Part shown: positions 1 to 7,745 of the stretch, one piece after another
How positions within the stretch are numbered: the first letter of the stretch is position 1
Layout of the letters: each line of letters opens with the position of its first letter
NCBI RefSeq assembly: GCF_014653155.1
Contig: NZ_BNAF01000006.1
Location: 62,001-126,000, forward strand
DNA from: Sphingobacterium griseoflavum
GTDB lineage: Bacteria; Bacteroidota; Bacteroidia; Sphingobacteriales; Sphingobacteriaceae
Direction: 5' to 3'
Length of the DNA stretch: 64,000 bases
The notes under the pieces: model-generated
The model's database searches: none
The model's input: only the letters and a program-made list of their open reading frames with translations
What the model was told of the DNA's origin: nothing
Made by a program: the position numbers and the translations under genes

Positions 1-299
1 TCAACATGGCAAAAACCAAAAGTAGCGACGATTGGGAGCAGGAGACCGGAGAACGGATGTATAAGATATGGATTCACCGATACGCCAACAGTCCGCGTGA
101 CTGGCACCTTGCCCTAGATAACAACATTGCCATTCCAAAAGAGCAAGACTTCGAAGTTGTGAACCCTAAAACAGGCACAAGAGAAATGATGGCGTTTCCC
201 CATTCCCCAAGGGCAAGCAGAGAGAACACAATCAACTGTTCATGCACTGTAATGTACATGTCGTACAGATTTGCTAAATATTTAGCAAATAATAGCTAA
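1..299 (+). CDS. Phage head morphogenesis protein (Mu F / SPP1 gp7-like), C-terminal fragment
   Basis: The open frame runs in from the left edge with no stop before the first ATG at 6, so this is the C-terminal end of a larger protein. The visible ~97 residues hold the conserved end of the phage Mu F-like minor head family: a PRDWHLALD segment followed about 45 residues later by NTINCSCTV, matching the family's R..H..L and N.INC.C pattern. These proteins sit inside the procapsid near the portal. The prohead protease follows, the usual order in HK97-like heads. Family call is good; the true start is outside the window. Confidence 0.75.
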   Translation, partial: NMAKTKSSDDWEQETGERMYKIWIHRYANSPRDWHLALDNNIAIPKEQDFEVVNPKTGTREMMAFPHSPRASRENTINCSCTVMYMSYRFAKYLANNS

Positions 300-362
300 A
301 AATATGCTAAAATAACTTGCAGGTATTGCTAAAAGTATTTAGCTTTGACTAAATTTGTTAGC

Positions 363-1052
363 ATGGATGAATTAGTATATAAAAACGCACCTGTATCATT
401 CAAAGATATGGACGATTCCACCGGATTTCTGGGTGGTTATGCTAACGTGTATAACGAAAAGGATTTATCGGGAGATATTAGTAATCCAACAAGTTTTGTT
501 AAGACGGTTGCCGAGCGAAAGGCAAAGATTAAGGTCTACAAAAACCATGATAAAAACATTCTTGTAGGAGTTCCATCTGAGTTAAACGCTCAGGATCCTT
601 ACGGCTTGTGGATGGGTGCTAAGATGATCATGAGTACTGAACATGGCCGTAACGCATACCATGAATCAAAGTTTCTTGTTGATAACGGGTTTGAAAGCGG
701 CTTTTCAATAGGTGGAGTTATTAGGCGAAGAAACCCGAATCGTCGCCATGAGGTGATGGAGTACAAGCTTGATGAAATCTCTGTGCTCACTAAGGAGCAA
801 GCTAATTCCGGATCAATGGTTTCCGTTATCAAATCAGTCCAAGAGATGGAAGAGGTTACTCAAGAATCTTTTTGGAAACTGATAACGAAAGCTTACGACA
901 ATCACAATTTCAGTGATAATGTCCTCAAATCATTAGAATCATTTTTAAAACTGTCACTCGAAGAAGAGCCGGGCGATATCTCTATCGAAACCACTCAGAA
1001 ATCAGAGCCGACACAGATAATCAAATCTATTTATTCACAGTATTTACCATAG
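363..1052 (+). CDS. HK97-family prohead serine protease
   Basis: This is the assembly protease that trims the capsid precursor. The expected catalytic elements are visible: a histidine in KVYKNHDKN and a serine in FESGFSIGG, with the substrate-binding strand GLWMGAKM between them. The length (~229 residues) is normal. The frame is open from a TTG at 345, but the ATG at 363 (MDELVYKN) is the more natural start; neither has a clear ribosome site. It lies 2 bases before the capsid gene, so the two are co-translated. Its target is probably the acidic N-terminal arm of that capsid protein. Confidence 0.9.
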   Translation: MDELVYKNAPVSFKDMDDSTGFLGGYANVYNEKDLSGDISNPTSFVKTVAERKAKIKVYKNHDKNILVGVPSELNAQDPYGLWMGAKMIMSTEHGRNAYHESKFLVDNGFESGFSIGGVIRRRNPNRRHEVMEYKLDEISVLTKEQANSGSMVSVIKSVQEMEEVTQESFWKLITKAYDNHNFSDNVLKSLESFLKLSLEEEPGDISIETTQKSEPTQIIKSIYSQYLP

Positions 1053-1054
1053 TC

Positions 1055-2308
1055 ATGGCAGAACAAACAGAAGAAGAAATCAAAAAAGCGGCTCAGGAAC
1101 ACGTAGAGACAATTGCGAAATCGGTTGCTGAAAAGACAGCTGAAGAAAAAGCAAATGAAGCCGTAGAGAAATCCGTAAAGGACAAGAACCTTATCAGCAA
1201 GGAAGATGCTGAAAAGTTGACCGAAGAAGCTGTAACAAAAGCTTTAAAAGATCGCGAGGGAGAAGATCAAAAGAAATTTGATACTCTTTCGGCTCAGGTC
1301 AAAAAAATGGCGCAAACATCAAAAGTCGAAGAAAAAGTGGAGAAATCGTTTAATGAATATTTAGCGGAGGCTATTACAGAAAATGCTGATGCTATCCGAG
1401 GATTTAAAAAAGGTAGCCCTGAGCTTAGCATTGTGTTAAAGGCAGTAGGTGATATGTCAATCGCCAACAACTTCCCGGGCGCTACTCCGTGGGTGCAAGA
1501 TGTTCGCACAGGCTTGATCGTTAACCCTTACAATCGAGTTTGGCTTTCCGATATCCTGCCTGGGGGATCGTCCTCTGGAAATTCAATCCTCTATCCAAAA
1601 GAGAATGGAGGCGAAGGTGCTCCAGGATTGTGGACTGACAAAAGTGTTGATAAGCCACAGTTCGACTATGACTTGTCAAGTCAGGCAGCATTTTTCAAAT
1701 GGATCGCCGGTTATGTTGTTGTTGAGCGCGAAATGCTTGATGATATCTCTTGGTTGCAATCTTATTTGCAAGCGAAAATGTTGATCTCCTACAAGACAGC
1801 AGAGAATAACTTCATCTTGAACGGATCTACTGATGCAAACCCTGTTACAGGTATGCTAGATGCCGCTACTTCATACAATGGAGCATTCACAACTGCTGTA
1901 GATCGTGTGATCGATGCAGGTTGGGGGCAAATTGTTGAGGAGACGCACGAGTTTTATCAGCCTACGCACACAATCCTTAATCCAAGATCTGCAGTTTCGT
2001 TAGGCTTGAATAAAGCAGGTGGTTCTGGTGAATACGATTTGCCTAATGGATCTGTAGCGTTCAGCAACGGAAAGCTGTCTGTAGGCGGATTAGATGTAGT
2101 TACTACTACAGGTATGGCAGCAACAGACTTCTTGACTTTCGATAGAAATGCATTGTCATATGTCACAAGAATGGCTCCTGAGCTTCGCATGTTCGAAGAT
2201 GCTGCGCTCGCTAAGCGTAACAAGGTTATGTTCCGTATCGAGGGTCGTGCTACACTAGCTATCTTCAATGATAACGCTTTGGTGTCCGGCACTTTACAAG
2301 GGGCATAA
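1055..2308 (+). CDS. HK97-fold major capsid protein with N-terminal scaffolding arm
   Basis: 417 residues. The first ~120 are charged and heptad-like (repeated A, E and K), typical of the delta/scaffold domain of HK97-type capsid precursors that the prohead protease removes. The remainder carries the HK97 fold pattern, including NNFPGATPWVQDV at the start of the mature part, a middle GVTVVEREMLDD-like strand (YVVVEREMLDDIS) and ILNPRSAVSLG near the end. It follows the protease and is closed by a strong terminator at 2346-2376, consistent with high-level expression of a discrete capsid transcript. Confidence 0.93.
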   Translation: MAEQTEEEIKKAAQEHVETIAKSVAEKTAEEKANEAVEKSVKDKNLISKEDAEKLTEEAVTKALKDREGEDQKKFDTLSAQVKKMAQTSKVEEKVEKSFNEYLAEAITENADAIRGFKKGSPELSIVLKAVGDMSIANNFPGATPWVQDVRTGLIVNPYNRVWLSDILPGGSSSGNSILYPKENGGEGAPGLWTDKSVDKPQFDYDLSSQAAFFKWIAGYVVVEREMLDDISWLQSYLQAKMLISYKTAENNFILNGSTDANPVTGMLDAATSYNGAFTTAVDRVIDAGWGQIVEETHEFYQPTHTILNPRSAVSLGLNKAGGSGEYDLPNGSVAFSNGKLSVGGLDVVTTTGMAATDFLTFDRNALSYVTRMAPELRMFEDAALAKRNKVMFRIEGRATLAIFNDNALVSGTLQGA

Positions 2309-2345
2309 AGAGGTTTGCAATCTAGTTACTCATAGTTTTTAATAT

Positions 2346-2376
2346 AAAAGGCGGTTGACAAGTTCGCCGCCTTTTT
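2346..2376 (+). terminator. Rho-independent terminator after the capsid gene
   Basis: A 9-bp perfect stem (AAAAGGCGG at 2346-2354 with CCGCCTTTT at 2367-2375) has a 12-base loop and ends in a T run. It sits 38 bases after the capsid stop. It probably reduces read-through into the connector genes, giving more capsid than neck protein. Confidence 0.85.
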
Positions 2377-2389
2377 AATACAAAGCAAT

Positions 2390-2608
2390 ATGTCAGAATT
2401 AAAGAAAGTTAGGCTACTTAAGGATCATCACAGCGGAGCAAAGAAAGGTACAGTATCGGATGTGGCTGCTGGTCGCGCTGATTACTTGGTAAGAACCAAG
2501 CAAGCTGAATATGTTCAAGATGAACCGTCGAAAGTGGCTAAGACTTATGCTAAGGTACCAGCAAAGAAAGTAAGTAAATCAAAGTCGGAACCTTGCCCTA
2601 GCTGCTAG
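2390..2608 (+). CDS. Small phage protein between capsid and connector genes
   Basis: 72 residues, lysine-rich (SKVAKTYAKVPAKKVSKSK tail) with a Cys-Pro-Ser-Cys C-terminus. The N-terminal half (KKVRLLKDHHSGAKKGTV) resembles short SH3-like segments found in small proteins beside capsid genes, which is weak evidence. The position suggests a head accessory or decoration role, but I do not recognise the family. It starts just after the terminator, 2 bases before the connector gene. Confidence 0.65.
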   Translation: MSELKKVRLLKDHHSGAKKGTVSDVAAGRADYLVRTKQAEYVQDEPSKVAKTYAKVPAKKVSKSKSEPCPSC

Positions 2609-2610
2609 AT

Positions 2611-2913
2611 ATGGTAACCCTTGATCAAGTAAAAGAAGCATTAAGCATAGATTATCCGGATCAGGACAACTATCTCGACGTATTACTGAAAGGGTCGGTT
2701 TCTCGAGCGGAAAAGATCACAGGTAGGAACTATACCAATCCACTGGCTGATAATTACGAAGCTATGCCCTTTGACGTTCAGAAAGCGGTCGTTCAATTGA
2801 CTGCCACCGATTACGCTGTAAGGGATGATATCGGAGCTGAGGGAGCAAATAGTACAGCTGATAACGCGGCAATTTACACACTTCGTGCTCACTGCAAAAC
2901 ACCAATGTTTTAA
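2611..2913 (+). CDS. Head-tail connector protein (HK97 gp6-like)
   Basis: 100 residues beginning MVTLDQVKEALSIDYPDQD, the hallmark of the gp6/QLRG-type adaptor family: a short helical protein that forms a ring under the portal. The helices (LDVLLKGSVSRAEKITG and PFDVQKAVVQLTATDYAVR) match the all-alpha fold. It is flanked by the capsid and head-closure genes as in HK97-type genomes. Confidence 0.85.
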   Translation: MVTLDQVKEALSIDYPDQDNYLDVLLKGSVSRAEKITGRNYTNPLADNYEAMPFDVQKAVVQLTATDYAVRDDIGAEGANSTADNAAIYTLRAHCKTPMF

Positions 2914-2914
2914 T

Positions 2915-3253
2915 ATGCTTAGAGCTGGCAAATACGATCAAAAGATAGTTTTCCTTACGTTCGGAAGTATCTCGAATGGAGCAGGAGGATACATCCCAGA
3001 TACCGAAGGAGCCGAGGTGTTATCAACTTTTGCCCGTGTTATGCAGATCAGGCAATCATGGAATATTGAGCAGGTGCAAAAGGGTCTGCCAACGACGTAT
3101 CGAGTAGGCGTGCAGATAAGATCTGGATTTGAGCCTGCGGTTAATATGGTGGTCCGCTGGAAAGGCCAAGACTATCAAATGATCACATCTCCAACCGTGG
3201 AGGATGTGAGGATGGGCCAAGAGTGGGTATTTGACATAACGAAAAATGGCTAG
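2915..3253 (+). CDS. Head closure protein (SPP1 gp16 / HK97 gp7-like)
   Basis: The ATG at 2915 is the natural start, one base after the connector stop; the frame is open further upstream but that part overlaps the connector gene. The ~112-residue product starts MLRAGKYDQKIVFLTF and has the small beta-barrel pattern of the head-tail joining family (TFARVMQIR, YRVGVQIRSG, VVRWKGQDYQM). It closes the portal channel after packaging and joins head to tail. It overlaps the next gene by 8 bases. Confidence 0.83.
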   Translation: MLRAGKYDQKIVFLTFGSISNGAGGYIPDTEGAEVLSTFARVMQIRQSWNIEQVQKGLPTTYRVGVQIRSGFEPAVNMVVRWKGQDYQMITSPTVEDVRMGQEWVFDITKNG

Positions 3254-3686
3254 ACGAGGTGCTGTCATAAATACCGTTGGTGAGGAACTAGAAAGATACC
3301 GTCGGGATAAGGTAAAGCAGATAAGAGACCTTGTTGTTGATTCTGTCACTAAGATCGAATATTTAGCAAATAGGGATATGATCGCCAATAGTGGTCCTGA
3401 ATTGAATTTGAACTTTATACACGTTGATAAAAAGATATCAAATGGAGGTTTAAAAGCAGAAGTCGGTGTAATGGGGAGTAACGATTTAGCGGCGTATGTT
3501 GAATTTGGTACCGGGCTAAGTGCGGCCGATATTCTAAGTAATTATCCACAATGGGTTAGAGATATAGCGATGCAGTTCTATGTCAACGGTCAAGGTACAC
3601 TAGAAGGCAGACCATATTTGTATAACAACTTTTTGTCGGTTCAAGCAGAGTTTGAAAGGGAATTACAAAAGATAATTGACAAGTGA
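3246..3686 (+). CDS. HK97 gp10-like neck/tail protein
   Basis: 146 residues. The AYVEFGTG motif and the closing GRPYLYNNFLSVQAEF segment identify the HK97 gp10 family of neck or tail-completion proteins. The N-terminal helix (GEELERYRRDKVKQIRDL) is typical. It overlaps the head-closure gene by 8 bases and its TGA shares a base with the ATG of the next gene, so the neck genes are translationally coupled. Confidence 0.87.
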   Translation: MARRGAVINTVGEELERYRRDKVKQIRDLVVDSVTKIEYLANRDMIANSGPELNLNFIHVDKKISNGGLKAEVGVMGSNDLAAYVEFGTGLSAADILSNYPQWVRDIAMQFYVNGQGTLEGRPYLYNNFLSVQAEFERELQKIIDK

Positions 3687-4246
3687 TGGGTATTTCACAA
3701 GCGGTACGAACAGCGGTATATCAGGCTATATCCAATATAACGGTAATGCAAAAGGCCTATTTAGAGAACGCAAACATTGTTCTGCCTAATGGGTATAGCC
3801 TAGCCAACTCGCAAGGTGATGTTATTGTCGTTTCGGGGATATTCCAGCAAGGCCAAAGCGCAATTATTCCGGTATTCGATGGAGTTGTAAATCCAAACGT
3901 CACTATTCCGGTGATTGAAAAGGCAAGCGTCTACATCATTATCAATGATCAGCAGGCTGACCTTTCCCCATTGCAGAACATGTGCAACGAGCGCATTACC
4001 GCTAGCTTGACAATTAAGATAGTGTCAAAGTACAAAACGGCCAATGTAACGGACAGAACGCTTGTCGAGGCTATATCGGAGCAAGTCCAGAAAGCTATCC
4101 GGCCGACGAGATATCACGCCCTAGAATCGGTAAATGTCAATATCCAAGATGTAGGATATCCAATAACAAGGGACATGGATGAGTTTGCTGCTGGGCAAAC
4201 AGCGTTTAGTAAGATTTTAATTTATTCAATAACAGTAAATCAATAA
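3686..4246 (+). CDS. Probable tail terminator / tail completion protein
   Basis: ~186 residues. I place it by position, between gp10-like and tail tube genes where the tail terminator (gpU / gp17-like) normally lies, and by its alpha/beta pattern (IVKAVYQAI-like N-terminal helix, YIIINDQQADLS, LTIKIVSKY). Sequence similarity to named families is weak by eye. The ATG at 3686 shares a base with the preceding TGA; a GTG at 3683 is possible. These rings stop tail tube growth and bind the head. Confidence 0.65.
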   Translation: MGISQAVRTAVYQAISNITVMQKAYLENANIVLPNGYSLANSQGDVIVVSGIFQQGQSAIIPVFDGVVNPNVTIPVIEKASVYIIINDQQADLSPLQNMCNERITASLTIKIVSKYKTANVTDRTLVEAISEQVQKAIRPTRYHALESVNVNIQDVGYPITRDMDEFAAGQTAFSKILIYSITVNQ

Positions 4247-4250
4247 GAAA

Positions 4251-4712
4251 ATGAATAAGAATATTAAAGGACATGAGGGCACGCTTGCTAGATGGGATGC
4301 AGCAGCCGGAACCGGAGGGGCTTGGAAGCCGGTAGGGTGTTTAACATCGTCAGCCTACCAAGCAACTATGAACATGCTTGAGAAGGTTAATATGTGTACC
4401 GAAGGTCAGACAGTGCAATCACCCCAATCCATGACAAGATCCGTACAGATCGAAGGAGAGGTGATTGATACTACTGATATTGGTGGAAGTTCTATCGATG
4501 AGAGCTTTGGAGAGTTGCGCGAGTTGCAGGAAACAGAGCATGAAACAGGCAACGCTGACGTATGGAGATTGTCCCGCGGGCCATTGGGATATCTTTACTT
4601 CCCAGGGTTTATATCCGATCTGTCTGACAGCTATGCCGCCGGAGAAGATGCTACTTTCAGCGCTACATTGACAGTAAACGCAAAACCTACAGAAACCGAT
4701 CCAAACGCTTAA
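4251..4712 (+). CDS. Major tail tube protein
   Basis: 153 residues. The pattern is that of siphophage tube subunits: a small beta-barrel protein, GRSVQIEGEVIDTTD-like central strands (TRSVQIEGEVIDTTDIG), and a final strand ATFSATLTVNAKP. The SFGELRELQETEHE helix is the usual alpha helix of the fold. It is followed within 2 bases by the tail chaperone gene, as in nearly all long-tailed phages. Confidence 0.82.
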   Translation: MNKNIKGHEGTLARWDAAAGTGGAWKPVGCLTSSAYQATMNMLEKVNMCTEGQTVQSPQSMTRSVQIEGEVIDTTDIGGSSIDESFGELRELQETEHETGNADVWRLSRGPLGYLYFPGFISDLSDSYAAGEDATFSATLTVNAKPTETDPNA

Positions 4713-4714
4713 TC

Positions 4715-5062
4715 ATGAATAGAGTAGATATTACATTTAAAGGCCAGGTGGTAACGCTGGTGTTCGGAAGCTGGGTTATGGGGCAACTAATCAAAGGTGG
4801 TTACTCTTTAGCTTCTCTTCAAGAAAACATGAAAGATAATCCTTTCGATTTCTTCTCTAAGTTAGCTTATCTGGGGGCGGTTAATGCACTGCCATCGAAA
4901 GATTTGAATGCTTATGATCATAATGATTTTTATGACTGGCTAGATAGTGCCGGAGGTATTGCCTCAGATGAAGTTACTAGAGTTATTACTTGCTTCACAA
5001 ACTCATTAGGAACCGATGTATCAAAAAAAAAGCCAGTAACGTCGAAACAGATCAAGAAGTAG
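4715..5062 (+). CDS. Tail assembly chaperone, zero-frame product (gpG-like)
   Basis: 115 residues between the tail tube and tape measure genes, the position of the G/GT tail chaperones that coat the tape measure during tail assembly. The zero-frame product ends in a lysine-rich tail (SKKKPVTSKQIKK). A slippery A-run near its 3' end (5023-5032) lets ribosomes shift to the -1 frame, which is open to 5385. The zero-frame form should be the abundant one. Confidence 0.8.
   Translation: MNRVDITFKGQVVTLVFGSWVMGQLIKGGYSLASLQENMKDNPFDFFSKLAYLGAVNALPSKDLNAYDHNDFYDWLDSAGGIASDEVTRVITCFTNSLGTDVSKKKPVTSKQIKK
5023..5032 (+). promoter_or_regulatory. -1 ribosomal frameshift slippery site (A AAA AAG)
   Basis: Nine A residues and a G. 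In the zero frame the last codons read AAA AAA AAG, giving the heptamer A AAA AAG, a strong bacterial slip sequence of the dnaX type. Slipping back one base continues into the overlapping frame without a stop to 5385. The relative frame of the two reading frames is exactly -1, as needed. Confidence 0.82.
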
Positions 5063-5385
5063 AAATTAACTGGGAAGATGATCATGTAGCCTTTGCGGTG
5101 GGCGAGTTAGGGTTGAGGCTACATGATTTTTACGACATGCCATGGTGTGAATATCTAATTAAGAGCAAAGCTTGGCAGAGAATGGAAACAGATAAATACC
5201 GGCACACAAGGTTTATCGCTTTCCACGCGCTAATAGGCTCCCATATGGACGGGAAACGACTACCTAAAAGTTTAGATCAATTCATGCCGCTAGACGGCAA
5301 AAAAGAGATTAAGAAAGCTTCCGACCATCTACGCAGTATTTATACTGAGGAATATAAAGAGTATCTAGAAAAATCTAAGAAATGA
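5032..5385 (+). CDS. Tail assembly chaperone, -1 frameshift extension (gpGT-like T part)
   Basis: This frame adds 117 residues to the first 106 of the upstream gene, giving a ~223-residue fusion. It has no convincing start of its own; an ATG at 4990 lies inside the upstream gene. The acidic start of the extension (ETDQEVEINWEDDH) and the segment YRHTRFIAFHALIGSHMDG are coding-like. Its stop overlaps the tape measure start (ATGA at 5382). The T domain normally binds the tail tube subunit while the G domain binds the tape measure. Confidence 0.8.
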   Translation, partial: ASNVETDQEVEINWEDDHVAFAVGELGLRLHDFYDMPWCEYLIKSKAWQRMETDKYRHTRFIAFHALIGSHMDGKRLPKSLDQFMPLDGKKEIKKASDHLRSIYTEEYKEYLEKSKK

Positions 5386-7745
5386 GTTTTACTGCAGTAA
5401 TAGAAGCGCAAATACAGAACTTCCTTAGGAATATCGATAGGGCACAGGCAAGGCTTGATGAGTTCGCTGATACTGTAGGTAAGAAGCTTGAAAAGATAGG
5501 AGAAAGTTTTGATAGAGTAGGAAAGAAGATTTCGATAGGAGTTACTTTACCTCTTACAGCTTTAGCGGTAGCAGCCTTAAAAGCATTTGCCAACCTTGAA
5601 TCTCTTAAAAATGGATTAAACGCTCTAACGGGTTCTGCGGAAGAGACATCTAAGCAGATGGATCGGCTTATTGCGCTGACCAACATTCCAGGACTTTCTT
5701 TAGATGCTTTAGTCAAGGGAACCATAAATCTTCAAACTATTGGTTTCAGTGCAGAGAAAGCAGAAAAGAGCATGTCAGCTCTTGGTAATGCTATAGCTTT
5801 AGTTGGCGGTGGCCAACAAGATTTTGAAGGAGCTTTATACGGACTGCAACAACTTGCAAATACTGAGTTTCCGCTAGGTGAGGATTTGAATATACTAAAA
5901 GAGCGATTGCCGCAAATAACGCCCTTACTAAAGGAGGCTTTCGGTACGGCAAGAACTGAAGATCTTCAAAAATTAAAAATAACATCTCAGCAAGTTGTTG
6001 ATACCATAATCAACGGCCTTAGTGAATTGCCTCCAGTGGTAACTGGATTGAGCGGCGCGTGGAGTATTTTGCAAAATGCAATATCACTATCATTAGCTGA
6101 CTTGGGTGAGGTTATTAATGATGTTTTTGACATAACAGGAGTCATACAGAAGTTAACGGATACTCTTAAAAATGTCACCACTTGGTTCAAAAATCTTGAT
6201 CCGTCCATACAACGAGTTATACTGGTTATGGCATCATTGGCAGCAGCTTTAGGGCCTGCTCTAGTAGCATTAGGTGCGGTGCTCAAATTAGCTCCATTAG
6301 TCGGCACTGCTTTCGCAACTATTACAGGGCCAATAGGTATTGCGGTAGCTGCTGTGGTGGCCGCAATAACCGTAATAGTGAAAAATTGGGATGCAATAAG
6401 GGCGTACTTCACAACTGGATCCGGATCTAAAGTTTGGGGGAGCGTTATTACTAAGGCGCAGGAACTCTTTCTTAGGCTATCGAAAATATTCGGGTATATT
6501 ATGGATTCCATCATATACACATGGTCTTTGATAGACAACAACGTAATATCGATAGTTCGAGACACCTTCAATACTATACTTTCGGTAGTAGAAATTACAT
6601 TCACTGTAATAAACGGAATTATCGAAACATTTGCAGCCTTGTTAAGAGGGGATTTTAGTGGAGCGCTAGATAGTATCAATAATCTTTTCAAAGATGTATT
6701 TGCATCTATACTAAATGTAGCTCGTAATACTTTAAGCTCAGTATCTCATCTGTTATCAATTTTCTTAAAGAGCATTGGAGCAGACGAACTTGGTAGATCT
6801 CTAGAAGATTGGGCAAACAGCTTGATACCAGTGACCGAAGGCAATAAAGATGTTGGTGAAAAAGTAGAACAGGTTACTAGAAAAGTAGAGAGGAACACTA
6901 ATGTACTCAACGTTAACACCGACGCAACTAAGAAGGCTACTAAAACTCAAGCCGAGTACAGAGCAGAGTTGAACCAAACCCTAGCAATGTGGGGGATATA
7001 CGAAGCTAAATTGGCCGTTATAAACAAAAGCTTCTTAGACATAAGTGTTATAGCGAAAAGAGCTGGCGCTAGCCTATTGGAGTTTCAGACCATTGCATCT
7101 CGAAAGTGGGCAGAAACTTTTTTACTTGAATATAGTAAAATACAAGACCTATTTACCCCAAAAAGCTTGAATGGCATTACTGATAGCACATTCACGATAC
7201 CTGCACAGATCAAAGTTGATGCGGATTTTTCTGCTTTAAATGAGAAACTAGGTGCTGTGAAATCGAGCTTTCAATCCATGACAATAGAATTAGAATCAAC
7301 AGTTGAGTCTGCCATAAGCGAAATGGCTTCATCAATCGGAAATGCTCTTGCTAGTGGTGAAAATGTATTCTCAGCGATAGGAAGCTCTCTTATTAAAGGA
7401 TTGGGAAATTTGGCTAAATCTATAGGTGAACAAATGATAGCTTTTGGTATTGCAGGTATAGCCTTGAAAAAGTTAATGCTAAACCCATATTTAGCTGTTG
7501 CGGCAGGAGCGGCGCTTGTTGCCTTAGGGTCTTTCGCCGCATCTTCCGTAGGTAATCAAACTAGCAGCTATACTGGAGGATATTCTTTGTCCTCCGGAAG
7601 TTCTACATCCACAATTAGGGACTATAGCGATATGCGAGGTGCACTTTATAACAATCAGAAACAGGTGGTAGAATTTGAAATTGCAGGAAATAAGCTTAAG
7701 GGAGTAATGAACGTAAATGACGCAGAAAGAAAGAGATTAGGGTAA
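5382..7745 (+). CDS. Tape measure protein
   Basis: 787 residues. It has an N-terminal coiled-coil region (FLRNIDRAQARLDEFADTVG), the conserved tape measure block (ETSKQMDRLIALTNIPGLS and FPLGEDLNILKERLPQITPL), a hydrophobic central part at about residues 275-330 with Ala/Gly/Val-rich segments, and a second hydrophobic stretch near 685-720. It sets tail length and may help form the DNA channel in the host membrane. It is coupled to the chaperone gene by ATGA and to the next gene by a one-base overlap at 7745. Confidence 0.9.
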   Translation: MSFTAVIEAQIQNFLRNIDRAQARLDEFADTVGKKLEKIGESFDRVGKKISIGVTLPLTALAVAALKAFANLESLKNGLNALTGSAEETSKQMDRLIALTNIPGLSLDALVKGTINLQTIGFSAEKAEKSMSALGNAIALVGGGQQDFEGALYGLQQLANTEFPLGEDLNILKERLPQITPLLKEAFGTARTEDLQKLKITSQQVVDTIINGLSELPPVVTGLSGAWSILQNAISLSLADLGEVINDVFDITGVIQKLTDTLKNVTTWFKNLDPSIQRVILVMASLAAALGPALVALGAVLKLAPLVGTAFATITGPIGIAVAAVVAAITVIVKNWDAIRAYFTTGSGSKVWGSVITKAQELFLRLSKIFGYIMDSIIYTWSLIDNNVISIVRDTFNTILSVVEITFTVINGIIETFAALLRGDFSGALDSINNLFKDVFASILNVARNTLSSVSHLLSIFLKSIGADELGRSLEDWANSLIPVTEGNKDVGEKVEQVTRKVERNTNVLNVNTDATKKATKTQAEYRAELNQTLAMWGIYEAKLAVINKSFLDISVIAKRAGASLLEFQTIASRKWAETFLLEYSKIQDLFTPKSLNGITDSTFTIPAQIKVDADFSALNEKLGAVKSSFQSMTIELESTVESAISEMASSIGNALASGENVFSAIGSSLIKGLGNLAKSIGEQMIAFGIAGIALKKLMLNPYLAVAAGAALVALGSFAASSVGNQTSSYTGGYSLSSGSSTSTIRDYSDMRGALYNNQKQVVEFEIAGNKLKGVMNVNDAERKRLG

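Noticed and set aside
4990..5385. Second tail chaperone frame as an independent gene starting at 4990
   Set aside because: The start would lie deep in the upstream gene without ribosome site, while a perfect slip site exists at 5026-5032.
5987..6691. Antisense 234-residue frame inside the tape measure gene
   Set aside because: Complementary shadow of a well-supported gene; low-complexity translation without motifs.
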